64,000 bases of DNA from Chondrosia reniformis (GCA_947172415.1 OX359192.1:6016501-6080500), one strand, 5' to 3'; numbered from the stretch's first letter, positions 12,331 to 24,031 are shown. The notes: generated from the sequence alone by a model not told the origin. Translations and numbers: made by a program.

Positions 12331-12742
12331 TATAATAATTACTTGTGGTTTGATTATCACTTTGATTATATACATGAAGATCTCAGGGCTAATTATAAAA
12401 TACTTAATTCTAAAGAATTTATTGTTGCTGATGCTAACTACATGGCAAAAGGTTTCTAATATGTGAATATAAATTCAAAAAGTATAGAATGGTGACCTCT
12501 TTAGGTTAGGACTATATATTCTTCACCTATGTATTTGTATATGTGAAAGTGCATGCTTTGAAATTATGTAAAGATAGTTAGTCACATGCAGTGGCACAAT
12601 ATATAGTTCTTTTCAAATACATCATATACAGTAGTAGTACAAGTTATAAATAAATAGACACACTACACACATATGTATATATACACGTACGTGTGTGACA
12701 GTATATTATATATGTGATATTAAAACAGTTATCACGTGGTGG

Positions 12743-13499
12743 CTAGCTACTAGTGTGTTTCCATTTACTGTAAAATAATAATTGCTGTGTTTCCTTGGTT
12801 TGCTCCAGCTCTTCAATCTTCTGTTTAAGTCTTTCTACTTCAGCGGCCAACTTATAAAAGTACACTTCATATTAAAATAATAAAACAGAAACAAATATAC
12901 TACTACTTACTCGTTGAGCTCTAGCCTTTGATTCTACAGCAAGGCTACCAACATATTCATTGTCTTTGTGAAGGTATTTAACATATTCTAATAGTTGCTC
13001 CCTACCCATTACATTAAGTTGAGATTCTGTTTTTTGTGGCAATCCGTACTGAATAAAATACAAAGGCGATAAAATGAAAGAGAAGCAATAATATAGAGAC
13101 TACGTAGGACCTTACCTTGAGTTTCTTTATGTCTTCCCTAAATTGATCCACTTCCCTTTGTGCTGTTCCTATTCTTTGTGTACTAGATACTCCATCACTG
13201 ACCACATCAGTACCATTAAAGTCACCAAATAATAATCCTCCCCCTAATGGTTTTGTTGCTATTGAGCTAGCGTGCCTTAAAACTTGCATCTGCAGTAAAG
13301 TGTTCCAGACTGAAACTGGCTGTGCAATAACTTGTAATATAACTCACCTTTTGATTATGATTTTCTTGCTTTAGTTTGAGCAGCTGTGTTAGATGATGAT
13401 CAGGGTTATTCTGCTTTTTTTCATCTTCAGACTTACGCTATAGAATTGATATAAATCCTCGTTAGTATAGTAACTTAAGTAAATCACATTGTCAGCCAT
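12743..13499 (-). CDS. Small coiled-coil protein, family not recognised
   Basis: Five coding exons on the minus strand (13488-13499, 13348-13437, 13116-13289, 12911-13048, 12743-12850) all join in phase 0 and give 173 residues. The first coding exon is only 12 nt (MADN); its 46-nt intron contains a perfect TACTAAC branch site, which supports it. The protein has a charged helix (LLKLKQENHNQKMQVL), a Gly-rich GGGLLFGDF segment, a conserved-looking GREQLLEYVKYLHKDNEYV helix and a C-terminal heptad region AAEVERLKQKIEELEQ. It could be a centrosomal or ciliary coiled-coil protein, but nothing in the sequence proves that. It is divergent from RSAD1, with a 275-bp gap between start codons. Confidence 0.7.
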
Positions 13500-13774
13500 C
13501 TTTAGATGCAACTAGCTAATACCTCAAAATATCAACTACTAACATTATATCCTCCTGTCATCAAAGGAATTGAAGATGATGACGATCTCTCATACTCCGT
13601 TGCCCCTCGTACCTCTCCAAAACTTGCTTGTCTTTCGCTGTACATTATGCTCCTTCTTGATATAGATGATTACGTAACGGTACTTTCCAAGGGAAAGCAC
13701 TCCATATTTGAGGTCAATGTTTACACGCCCTCATACTTTGTTCGTAATTAAACCAATATGGCAGTCCAGACAGC

Positions 13775-16700
13775 ATGACGGTCTTGTACATACACGTAAG
13801 AAATCGATCTCCAAACGAGGTCTTAGTATCTTTGCATGTAGTAAACTAATTGTACCTTTATATAGTGGCCCTTTTGCACGAAATTATGTAACTATTGTAA
13901 TTTTAACAAGTACATCAAGTAAGTCCTTACACAATGCAAACAGACATTTAGTAGGTATATTATTTATCGCTGTTCTGTTTGTGTAGTCGGGTAGTGCGAT
14001 ATGAAGTGATGAAAGAGTCTATTTTAAGAGAAATTAGCAATGTCTTCCTGAAGTTTCCCACAAGGGCAGTTTCTTCAATATACTTTGGTGGAGGTATAAA
14101 CCCTTGTTATAATAATAATATTATGATGCACCAATTGAAAGTTTGTAGGAAAAATGCATTAAAAACCCGCCCTTTAAACCTCAAATGATAACTATGTAAT
14201 TATTTTGACTGATGGTATATTCACCTGTTGCTATTGACAAACTTTAAAATTAGCTTCAGGTCCAGCTATTGTATATGACAATGACATTGATTGATATTCC
14301 CACAACATCACTCATGTAGGCACTCCAAGTCTTGCTAAGCCTGCCCTGGTGAGCTCTGTTCTGGAGAAGGTGACCTCTGTGTGCCATCTTCCAAAAGATG
14401 CTGAAATAACATTGGAGGCCAACCCTTCTGAGTGGGATAAGCTAAAGTGAGAAGAACAAGCCTATACCTGAATACTACCATGCCATTTACCATTTTGAGT
14501 ACATTTCTTAAGGGCATTCACATTAGCAGGAGTCAACCGAATATCTCTGGGAATACAGGTACATAAGTAGATTGTATGATTATCATGTGATTATTCACCT
14601 TTCTACATATTTTGATAACATATTTAATAGAGTTTGAATGATAAGGATTTAAAGTTCTTCAACAGAGGCCATAATGTACATCAAGCCATGAAGTATGCAG
14701 TTATTTCAAATGTGTATCATATTTTGTTACATTTGTATATCATATTTTGAAATTGGACATATATTGTATTAATCCACTCCTGGCAGATTCTCCAAATAGT
14801 TAGAACCTCTTGTTATAAAACTTGTTTACTGTATATGTATGATTAGCAACCTAAACAACTATGAAGCAGCAATAAGTCGCCATGTATTCACTTTCTCTGA
14901 AAGTGTGGGTGGTATGGTATGGTACACACAGATTGTTATAGGACAATGCTACTAATTAGGGCTATTGAAGCAGCTGAAAGATGGCTTCCAGGCAGGTTCA
15001 GTATGGACATTCTCTTTGGGAGACCGGAACAAACCACTGGATCATGGTTAAATGAGTTAGCAGAGGTAAACTTTTGCATGTATAGATTGTCTTGTAGCAC
15101 TTCCATAAAAAGAATTTATTTGCTCCTACCTTCAATTGATCTGTATGGAGACCCTACATCTGCCATTAAAAGAGAATCCTGTATATATTGGTTGCCTACT
15201 GGGATGCATTAAAAGGCTCTGTTCTAGTTCAGTTAGATCAGACAATTACCTTTGGGAACTTGTACCCCTGAAGTGACATTGGAATTCCATTTCTTTGTTT
15301 AAGTTCTACTCTCTCATAGTACTCTTATTGTTTGGCTTATTATACATGGCTTAGGAGTTCCAGTTGACATTTAGGTATTTAGTTTGCTAAGATGGGGAAT
15401 AGTACAATGTAGGTAACTAACTGACACTCACAGTCACTTGATACCTGCTTCTTTTTACTCCCAGCAATTTGTGATGACTACACTGTAAATATCTCTCATA
15501 ATAGAATAAAGATTTCTTCTAACTACATTAAACGTATCTTTTGAATGGGTCATCTTTTGACTTTTTGAACATCTACAATTTTTGGGCTTCTTGTAAAATA
15601 GTCTATTTGGGTAATGGGACCCTTCCACCCACAATAAGACTTCATTTGTTTGCTTAACCAACTGCATCCTTAGATGCTCAAAAGATGAAAGACGAATCAT
15701 TCAAAGTATGTCTGTAGTATTGTTGTGGAACATTTAATCCTAATGATGTGATGGCTCTAGGTTCTCCAAATCTGTGGTGACCATGTCTCCCTCTACCAGC
15801 TGACTGTTGAGAGAGGCACTCCATTGGCACACCTAGTGAAGCAAGGAGCAATAGTGAGTGTTGTCTCTAGTGTATGACAATTGGTGGTGTACGAGTCATT
15901 GTTCTCCCTCCATCTCCGTGAGGTCCTTCCAGATGAGGACATTGTAGCAGAAATGTACACTTGTGCTGTGAAAGTAAGAATTAAATTGGATGCTGTATGT
16001 TTAAATGCTTGATCACTCCCTTTTCATGAAGATGCTTGAAGAGTCTGGTTTAGAAAGATACGAAGTATCCAATTTTGCAAAACCAGTGAGTCATTATTGC
16101 ACCACAACAAACATTTTTTCATTTGTTATACAATAAGTATATGTATATACTGAGTATCCATGATACTAGATATCCATAAGTATACTGGATGTCTATAACT
16201 ATACTAGTATCCATAAATGTATATTCCCCCAGGGTGCCAGGAGCCAGCACAATCAAGCATATTGGAGGGGAGAGGACTACATTGGCATAGGCCCAGGTTC
16301 CATTAGATGCATACATCTAGATCTGTGGTAACTGTCATTTACTATATCTCTCTCTCTCTCTCTCTCTTTCTCTGATAGGTGCTCACTCAAGGTTTTAAGC
16401 ACACTACTCAATCTAATATAAAATTACTCACCAAGATGTCCTCTTGATGTATATATCATATTTGTATTATTTGTTTTCCCACTAGAATCACACATGAAGA
16501 TTCCATAATGGCGCTAGTGCAAATACCTGAACCGATTATGTGGATAAACAAAGTATATATTAATCTCAACTGAACTCTTTATGTGTGTACCTGTACTTAC
16601 TGTTATGAGGTACCTCCATATATGTAATTGAACTAACTACTGATTGTATGGTGCTATAGACATGGGCTAGTCCAATGTAATTAATATATCTTGCTCATGT

Positions 16701-17250
16701 TAATTGATACTTTATATATTTTTAAGGTTACCAAATATGGAAGTGGGACAAAGAGATGGGACAAGCTCACTAAGCAAGAGAGGTGCATGGACATGTTTGT
16801 ATTAAACCTTGCTAGCTGTAGAGAATTGTGTATTGGTATTTATTGTAATCTGAATATTTCCATACGTTCCATATAGATTGGAAGAGATAATTCTCACTTC
16901 AATGAGAACAAAAGAAGGTCTCACCAGAGAGGTATATTGGCTTGTTTACAGTTCTATATATGACGTGTTGATAATCTGTATGCATTGCTATTGAATACAG
17001 ATCTTTTCCAAGTTTGTCACTGATCAGAGTCTTTCTAGTTTCTTTGGTTGCTCTGTGACTACCAGAGGACTTCTTGATGGAGGATTTCTAGAAATTGGTG
17101 ATGAGTAAGTGATGCATTTCTAATTCAAATGATAATAATAATTGTGACGTACGTATATATTACAGGTATTTAAGAGCAAGTCATTATGGACTAAATGTTG
17201 CAGACAATATTGCATGCAAGATTGCTACAGAAATTAATGACAAAATGTGA
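13775..17250 (+). CDS. RSAD1: RSAD1/HemW-like radical SAM protein
   Basis: The HemW/RSAD1 family resembles coproporphyrinogen dehydrogenase and is linked to heme handling. Seventeen coding exons: 13775-13795, 13866-13918, 13987-14093, 14320-14446, 14513-14558, 14631-14692, 14960-15065, 15761-15853, 15923-15973, 16032-16085, 16233-16296, 16379-16391, 16486-16552, 16727-16782, 16877-16931, 17001-17104, 17166-17250; about 387 residues. The first join builds [20 protein letters not shown], which holds the CxxxCxxC cluster motif. [58 protein letters not shown] and GIGPGAHSR follow in family order. No mitochondrial presequence is visible. A short upstream reading frame ends in the TGA that overlaps the start ATG. 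Exons 8-17 recur downstream. Confidence 0.9.
15515..15712. mobile_element. Foldback (MITE-like) element F, copy in RSAD1 intron 7
   Basis: The two ends are imperfect inverted repeats: CATCTTTTGACTTTTTGAAC on the left matches the complement of GATGCTCAAAAGATGAAAG on the right, beside a TTCTTCTAACTACATTAAAC flank. Related copies are at 28692-28895 and 48238-48440; a second copy at about 19140-19340 is part of the segmental duplication. Its minus-strand open frame is not a recognised protein. Confidence 0.65.
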
Positions 17251-17490
17251 CAAATAAAGCTGATTAGTGAATTTTGTCGCCGATAATTTGACATCAATGG
17301 TCACCCTGATGTATCAAAGTAAACTGTATACATTCAAAGTATTCATACTAACTATATTGTGTACAGCCAATCTTCAATAGAAGGTGACCATATTTTATAT
17401 GCACAATAGGTATATAAAGCATGTACATATTGTGACTGTCTAATACACCTATTTGATCAAGAGCTGCCCTCAAACAATTTTGGAAGAGAC

Positions 17491-18504
17491 ATGGAGAATC
17501 TCACTGAAGGAAATGGTGTGATGATTGTGAATTCAACACTTAGTCTTAGAGTTCCTGGATTTACAAGTTTCAATTTATTGATGCTCATATTGATATTGGT
17601 GCCAAGTATTTTCCTCAACATCATTACTCTTCTTGGGCTTATACTTGATCCTGTGTCACCATCTCAAATTCGCATCCTTCTTGGAAACATCATTTCTGCA
17701 GGAATACTGGTTGGAATGGCACAAGTATTGCAGCATTTAACAGCAATTGTTCTCTCCCAAACTAGTCTTCCTCCTCCAAACTCACCACTCTGTGAAATAG
17801 TGACTGCAACCATGCTGACTGCAAGTGGAGTCCGGTTGGTGTTTTCTCCATTCTTTTCGATTGTAGTGTACATTCTTATCAAGCACGGCTTAAAGGTAGT
17901 CAAAAAGAAGTTTATTTGTATTGCATTGGTAATAATTTGGGTCAGTTTGTTACTTCTCTCAGTACTCGTTCTAATACCGCATATTGTTGGTGTTGGTTAC
18001 GTAGGAGGAGCAGCTTGCCTTCCTGCAAGAAGCCCTAAATCCTTGGATGTTCTGTTCTATCTTTACGTGGCCATCTGGATCATTCCAATCGGTCTAACTT
18101 CTGTTATTACAACAATTTCAGCACCCCTAGCTACTCTTCGTTATGTCAATAAAAACAAGCTCAACTTAGGAGGCAAAGATGACGATTTTAAGAGAGCTAT
18201 GATCAAATTGGCCGTTTTCGTCATTCTTGGAAACTTTTTCATTTTCTGTGGTCGAATTATCCCAACTCTTGCTAACGTAGTCAGCATGTTAGCTTCCCCG
18301 ACTCCTGTTTTCGCCTATGTAGTGGCATTTCTCATTGATGCTGCATTGCTTCCAACACCATTATTGGTCTTATACTACCTCAAGAATACCAGGAAGGCAC
18401 TAAAAAAGTTATTCACTTCATGTCGAAACAGGGAGATCAAGAAAAGGGAACAAAGCAGAAAAAATCATGAAGAGGAAACTAGAGACAGCACTTTATCCTC
18501 ATAG
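17491..18504 (+). CDS. Intronless 7TM receptor-like protein, copy A
   Basis: A single uninterrupted frame of 337 residues starts 240 bp after the RSAD1 stop; a TATATAAAG box precedes it at about 17410. Seven hydrophobic segments are readable at roughly residues 25-50, 62-88, 100-130, 140-167, 188-216, 233-262 and 268-300. The N-terminus has two sequons (NLT, NST). A Cys before TM3 (PLCEIV) and one in the second outer loop (GAACLPA) could form the usual GPCR disulfide. The tail is basic (KNREIKKREQ-type). There is no DRY motif after TM3 (YILIKHG) and no NPxxY in TM7 (PTPLLVLYY), so class assignment is weak; it could be a lineage-specific rhodopsin-like receptor. Ligand unknown. Confidence 0.75.
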   Translation: MENLTEGNGVMIVNSTLSLRVPGFTSFNLLMLILILVPSIFLNIITLLGLILDPVSPSQIRILLGNIISAGILVGMAQVLQHLTAIVLSQTSLPPPNSPLCEIVTATMLTASGVRLVFSPFFSIVVYILIKHGLKVVKKKFICIALVIIWVSLLLLSVLVLIPHIVGVGYVGGAACLPARSPKSLDVLFYLYVAIWIIPIGLTSVITTISAPLATLRYVNKNKLNLGGKDDDFKRAMIKLAVFVILGNFFIFCGRIIPTLANVVSMLASPTPVFAYVVAFLIDAALLPTPLLVLYYLKNTRKALKKLFTSCRNREIKKREQSRKNHEEETRDSTLSS

Positions 18505-19387
18505 CTTGATTAAGAGAGCGTTAAGACTAGATTTTTTAGACTGTTTACTGGAGTTTATAAGCTACAAATGAACTTCTTTACTGTAATGCATGTTTATGAA
18601 GAGCATGTTTCGTCTTCAATTCAACACGACGCATTGATGCGAACGAGAGGCAGCGACGAATTGTTGAATTACTACGGTAATAAGTTTTTTTCTTTTCATT
18701 TCACAACGTAGTTAGTCCATTTTAACATGATCAGGCTTGTAGCCGCGGGGACTTAAGGAGTGAGTCTAACTCGTCGGTTGGCATGTGCTTAGGTCCGAAG
18801 CTGCTGTATCGGTTGGTGCCATGGGGAAGTGCTCACCTAATATCGATTTATCGATACATGGAACCCGGGGAAGGATCGATGGAAGGTAACAGCAGATCTC
18901 TAACGTGACTGTTTTTTCTCTTTTTTCCTTATTGTCAGCATATCGCAATTGTAGTGGGATGTTTTTCCTTATCATCAGGATATCGTTGTAGTCGATTTGG
19001 CATTAAAAGTGGGGCCTTTTTATTTTTTTCCTACGGAACGATTTTTTTCTAATGTCTACACATATTTACACAATATATCATCATTATCCACCAATTTGTG
19101 ATGACTACACTGTAAATATCTCTCATAATAGAATAAAGATTTCTTCTAACTACATTAAACTTATCTTTTGAATGGGTCATCTTTTGACTTTTTGAACATC
19201 TACAATTTTTGGGCTTCTTGTAAAATAGTCTATTTGGGTAATGGGACCCTTCCACCCACAATAAGACTTCATTTGTTTGCTTAACCAACTGCATCCTTAG
19301 ATGCTCAAAAGATGAAAGACGAATCATTCAAAGTATGTCTGTAGTATTGTTGTGGAACATTTAATCCTAATGATGTGATGGCTCTAG

Positions 19388-20885
19388 GTTCTCCAAATCT
19401 GTGGTGACCATGTCTCCCTCTACCAGCTGACTGCTGAGAGAGGCACTCCATTGGCACACCTAGTGAAGCAAGGAGCAATAGTGAGTGTTGTCTCTAGTGT
19501 ATGACAATTGGTGGTGTATGAGTCATTGTTCTCCCTCCATCTCCGTGAGGTCCTTCCAGATGAGGACATTGTAGCAGAAATGTACACTTGTGCTGTGAAA
19601 GTAAGAATTAAATTGGATGCTGTATGTTTAAATGCTTGATCACTCCCTTTTCATGAAGATGCTTGAAGAGTCTGGTTTAGAAAGATACGAAGTATCCAAT
19701 TTTGCAAAACCAGTGAGTCATTATTGCACCACAACAAACATTTTTTCATTTGTTATACAATAAGTATATGTATATACTGAGTATCCATGATACTAGATAT
19801 CCATAAGTATACTGGATGTCTATAACTATACTAGTATCCATAAATGTATATTCCCCCAGGGTGCCAGGAGCCAGCACAATCAAGCATATTGGAGGGGAGA
19901 GGACTACATTGGCATAGGCCCAGGTTCCATTAGATGCATACATCTAGATCTGTGGTAACTGTCATTTACTATATATCTCTCTCTCTCTCTCTCTTTCTCT
20001 GATAGGTGCTCACTCAAGGTTTTAAGCACACTACTCAATCTAATATAAAATTACTCACCAAGATGTCCTCTTGATGTATATATCATTTTTCAGCTGAGCT
20101 AGTATTTGTTTTCTCACTAGAATCACACATGAAGATTCCATAATGGCGCTAGTGCAAATACCTGAACCGATTATGTGGATAAACAAAGTATATATTAATC
20201 TCAACTGAACTCTTTATGTGTGTACCTGTACTTACTGTTATGAGGTACCTCCATATATGTAATTGAACTAACTACTGATTGTATGGTGCTATAGACATGG
20301 GCTAGTCCAATGTAATTAATATATCTTGCTCATGTTAGTTGATACTTTTTATATTTTTAAGGTTACCAAATATGGAAGTGGGACAAAGAGATGGGACAAG
20401 CTCACTAAGCAAGAGAGGTGCATGGACATGTTTGTATTAAACCTTGCTAGCTGTAGAGAATTGTGTATTGGTATTTATTGTAATCTGAATATTTCCATAC
20501 GTTCCATATAGATTGGAAGAGATAATTCTCACTTCAATGAGAACAAAAGAAGGTCTCACCAGAGAGGTATATTGGCTTGTTTACAGTTCTATATATGACG
20601 TGTTGATAATCTGTATACATTGCTATTGAATACAGATCTTTTCCAAGTTTGTCACTGATCAGAGTCTTTCTAGTTTCTTTGGTTGCTCTGTGACTACCAG
20701 AGGACTTCTTGATGGAGGATTTCTAGAAATTGGTGATGAGTAAGTGATGCATTTCTAATTCAAATGATAATAATAATTGTGACGTACGTATATATTACAG
20801 GTATTTAAGAGCAAGTCATTATGGACTAAATGTTGCGGACAATATTGCATGCAAGATTGCTACAGAAATTAATGACAAAATGTGA
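19388..20885 (+). pseudogene. Partial RSAD1 copy B (exons 8-17 only)
   Basis: All ten 3' exons of RSAD1 are repeated with their introns, from [14 protein letters not shown] to the final [12 protein letters not shown]. They keep splice sites, frame and the 13-nt microexon; one visible change is V to A in LTVERG. The radical-SAM half (exons 1-7, including the CxxxCxxC motif) is absent, so on its own it cannot encode a functional enzyme. It could still serve as an alternative 3' end for the upstream gene by exon skipping; that is inference. Confidence 0.8.
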
Positions 20886-21193
20886 CTTTATATTATATTT
20901 TAACTAGCTCTTTAATTGTGTTGAAGCCAATTAGGAGAAATTGTGTTACTTTGCACCATTAGGGACACAAATAAAGCTGATTAGTGAATTTTGTCGCCGA
21001 TAATTTGACATCAATGGTCACCCTAAGGTTATCAAAGTAAACTGTTTACATTCAAAGTATTCATATATTGTGTATAGCCAATCTTCAATAGAAGGTGACC
21101 ATGCACAATAGGTATATAAAGCATGTTACATATTGTGACTGTCTAATACACCTATTTGATCAAGAGCTGCCTTCAAACAATTTTGAAAGAGAC

Positions 21194-22207
21194 ATGGAGA
21201 ATCTCACTGAAGGAAATGGTGTGATGATTGTGAATTCAACACTTAGTCTTAGAGTTCCTGGATTTACAAGTTTCAATTTATTGATGCTCATATTGATATT
21301 GGTGCCAAGTATTTTCCTCAACATCATTACTCTTCTTGGGCTTATACTTGATCCTGTGTCACCATCTCAAATTCGCATCCTTCTTGGAAACATCATTTCT
21401 GCAGGAATACTGGTTGGAATGGCACAAGTATTGCAGCATTTAACAGCAATTGTTCTCTCCCAAACTAGTCTTCCTCCTCCAAACTCACCACTCTGTGAAA
21501 TAGTGACTGCAACCATGCTGACTGCAAGTGGAGTCCGGTTGGTGTTTTCTCCATTCTTTTCGATTGTAGTGTACATTCTTATCAAGCACGGCTTAAAGGT
21601 AGTCAAAAAGAAGTTTATTTGTATTGCATTGGTAATAATTTGGGTCAGTTTGTTACTTCTTTCAGTACTCATTCTAATACCGCATATTGTTGGTGTTGGT
21701 TACGTAGGAGGAGCAGCTTGCCTTCCTGCAAGAAGCCCTAAATCCTTGGATGTTCTGTTCTATCTTTACGTGGCCATCTGGATCATTCCAATCGGTCTAA
21801 CTTCTGTTATTACAACAATTTCAGCACCCCTAGCTACTCTTCGTTATGTCAATAAAAATAAGCTCAACTTAGGAGGCAAAGATGACGATTTTAAGAGAGC
21901 TATGATCAAATTGGCCGTTTTCGTCATTCTTGGAAACTTTTTCATTTTCTGTGGTCGAATTATCCCAGCTCTTGCTAACGTAGTCAGCATGTTAGCTTCC
22001 CCGACTCCCGTTTTCGTCTATGTAGTGGCATTTCTCATTGATGCTGCATTGCTTCCAACACCATTATTGGTCTTATACTACCTCAAGAATACCAGGAAGG
22101 CACTAAAAAAGTTATTCACTTCATGTCGAAACAGGGAGATCAAGAAAAGGGAACAAAGCAGAAAAAATCATGAAGAGGAAACTAGAGACAGCACTTTATC
22201 CTCATAG
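21194..22207 (+). CDS. Intronless 7TM receptor-like protein, copy B
   Basis: The 337-residue frame differs from copy A by about three residues (V to I near LSVL-L, T to A in IIP-LAN, A to V in PVF-YV), all conservative. Here the frame stays open upstream to an ATG at about 21095-21101, which would add some 33 residues without signal-peptide character. In copy A a missing T breaks that extension, so the shared ATG (MENLTEG) is the likelier start. It follows the partial RSAD1 copy B by 308 bp, as in unit A. Confidence 0.75.
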   Translation: MENLTEGNGVMIVNSTLSLRVPGFTSFNLLMLILILVPSIFLNIITLLGLILDPVSPSQIRILLGNIISAGILVGMAQVLQHLTAIVLSQTSLPPPNSPLCEIVTATMLTASGVRLVFSPFFSIVVYILIKHGLKVVKKKFICIALVIIWVSLLLLSVLILIPHIVGVGYVGGAACLPARSPKSLDVLFYLYVAIWIIPIGLTSVITTISAPLATLRYVNKNKLNLGGKDDDFKRAMIKLAVFVILGNFFIFCGRIIPALANVVSMLASPTPVFVYVVAFLIDAALLPTPLLVLYYLKNTRKALKKLFTSCRNREIKKREQSRKNHEEETRDSTLSS

Positions 22208-22959
22208 CTTGATTAAGAGAGCGTTAAGACTAGATTTTTTAGACTGTTTACTGGAGTTTATAAGCTACAAATGAACTTCTTCACTGTAATGCATGTTTAT
22301 GAAGAGCATGTTTCGTCTTCAATTCAACACGACACATTGATGCGAACGAGAAGCAGCGACGAATTGTTGAATTACTACGGTAATAAGTTTTTTTTTCTTT
22401 TCATTTCACAACGTAGTTAGTCCATTTTAACATGATCAGGCTTGTAGCCGCGGGGACTTAAGGAGTGAGTCCTAACTCGTCGGTTGGTATGTGCTTATAG
22501 GTTCCGAAGCTGCTGTATCGGTTGGTGCCATGGGGAAGTGCTCACCTAATATCGATTTATCGATACATGGAACCCGGGGAAGGATCGATGGAAGGTAACA
22601 GCAGATCTCTAACGTGACTGTTTTTTCTCTATTTTCCTAATTGTCAGCATATCGCAATATTTGTAGTGGGATGTTTTATTTCCTTATCATCAGGATATCG
22701 TTGTAGTCGATTAGGCATTAAAAGTTGTTTTTTCCTATGCAACGATTTTTTTTCTGATGTCTACACATATTTACACAATATATCATCATCATCATTATTA
22801 TTATTATTATTTAACAACAGGAATGCTACATCCACCAGAGTGGGTTTTTATGCAAGTTACAGACAAACACACAAAACAGCATAAGATAATAGTTGGAGTA
22901 AATAATTCAGTATTATAAAGTTGAATTATAAGGTCATTAGTGCTTGCTTGAAAGATGAT

Positions 22960-23230
22960 ATATACTGCGGCAGCTGGTTGTAGTGGTAGGCACTCTGGTA
23001 CTCAAATGACAGTCTGAACTTGTTTGTACGAGGATGGGGAGATGTAACTTGTTAGCCCCTTGGGTGGACGAGTAGAGGTGTGAGTTCTTGATAAATTTGC
23101 TGTCAGGTAGACAGGAGCCTGCTGGAGTAAACATCGATGCACCTGACACAGCATCTGGTTGTGGTGACGTTGATGAAGGATAGTCCAGTGGAGCGACTCA
23201 TACACCTTAGCAATCACTGGCCCATGGGAT
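22960..23230 (-). mobile_element. LINE 3'-end remnant, duplicated copy 1
   Basis: Minus-strand frames read like the C-terminal tail of a CR1/L2-type RT protein: VYESLHWTILHQRHHNQML, then LLQQAPVYL and, in a shifted frame, SSTQGANKLHLPILVQTSS. The pieces lie in different frames, so it is dead. A near-identical remnant at 25.9-26.2 kb shows that it was present before the last duplication. Confidence 0.55.
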
Positions 23231-23458
23231 CACAGAGATGGGTCTAATATATCATATATCACTGACACAACTCTTCCAGTATATATTTGAGTTTATTGTG
23301 TGCACATATGCCTACCCCTATATATATATTATGTAAATTAGTGATCATGCATGTAAAATTAAATACAGTAACCGTTTTCTATTGAGGTATATTGGCTTGT
23401 TTACAGTTCTATATATGACATGTTGTTGATAATCTGTATGCATTGCTATTGAATACAG

Positions 23459-23708
23459 ATCTTTTCCAAGTTTGTCACTGATCAGAGTCTTTCTAGTTTC
23501 TTTGGTTGCTCTGTGACTACCAGAGGACTTCTTGATGGAGGATTTCTAGAAATTGGTGATGAGTAAGTGATGCATTTCTAATTCAAATGATAATAATAAT
23601 TGTGACGTACGTATATATTACAGGTATTTAAGAGCAAGTCATTATGGACTAAATGTTGCGGACAATATTGCATGCAAGATTGCTACAGAAATTAATGACA
23701 AAATGTGA
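23459..23708 (+). pseudogene. RSAD1 last two exons, copy C
   Basis: Only the final two exons ([15 protein letters not shown] to EINDKM) are present with the short intron between them. Without upstream exons they are a relic carried along with the 7TM gene. Confidence 0.8.
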
Positions 23709-24031
23709 CTTTATATTATATTTTAACTAGCTCTTTAATTGTGTTGAAGCCAATTAAGAGAAATTGTGTTACTTTGCACCATTAGGGACACAAATAAAGC
23801 TGATTAGTGAATTTTGTCACCAATAATTTGACATCAATGGTCACCCTGAGGTTATCAAAGTAAACTGTATACATTCAAAGTATTCATATATTGTGTATAG
23901 CCAATCTTCAATAGTAGGTGATCATGACCATATTTTATATGCACAATAGGTATATAAAGCATGTTACATATTGTGACTGTCTAATACACCTATTTGATCA
24001 AGAGCTGCCTTCAAACAATTTTGAAAGAGAC

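Larger units (their letters stand above)
15466..19091 (+). repeat. Segmental duplication unit A (RSAD1 exons 8-17 + 7TM gene)
   Basis: The sequence from CAATTTGTGATGACTACACT (near 15466) recurs at about 19092 and stays nearly identical for about 3.6 kb, with small indels (an 80-bp block after the RSAD1 stop is missing in A). Unit A holds intron 7 with element F, RSAD1 exons 8-17, the first 7TM gene and its 3' flank (18505-19091). That flank shows no gene but contains a recurrent ATCGATTTATCGATAC motif. Confidence 0.9.
19092..22790 (+). repeat. Segmental duplication unit B
   Basis: This is the second copy of the 15466-19091 block, head-to-tail with it. It includes element F, RSAD1 exons 8-17, an 80-bp block after the RSAD1 stop that unit A lacks, the second 7TM gene and the ATCGAT-rich 3' flank (22208-22790). 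The boundary to a further tail is marked by a (TCA/TTA)n run near 22780-22815. Confidence 0.9.

Noticed and set aside
21095-21193. N-terminal extension of the 7TM copies B and C
   Set aside because: The extension is frameshifted in copy A, has no signal-peptide character and contains a TATATAAAG promoter-like element.
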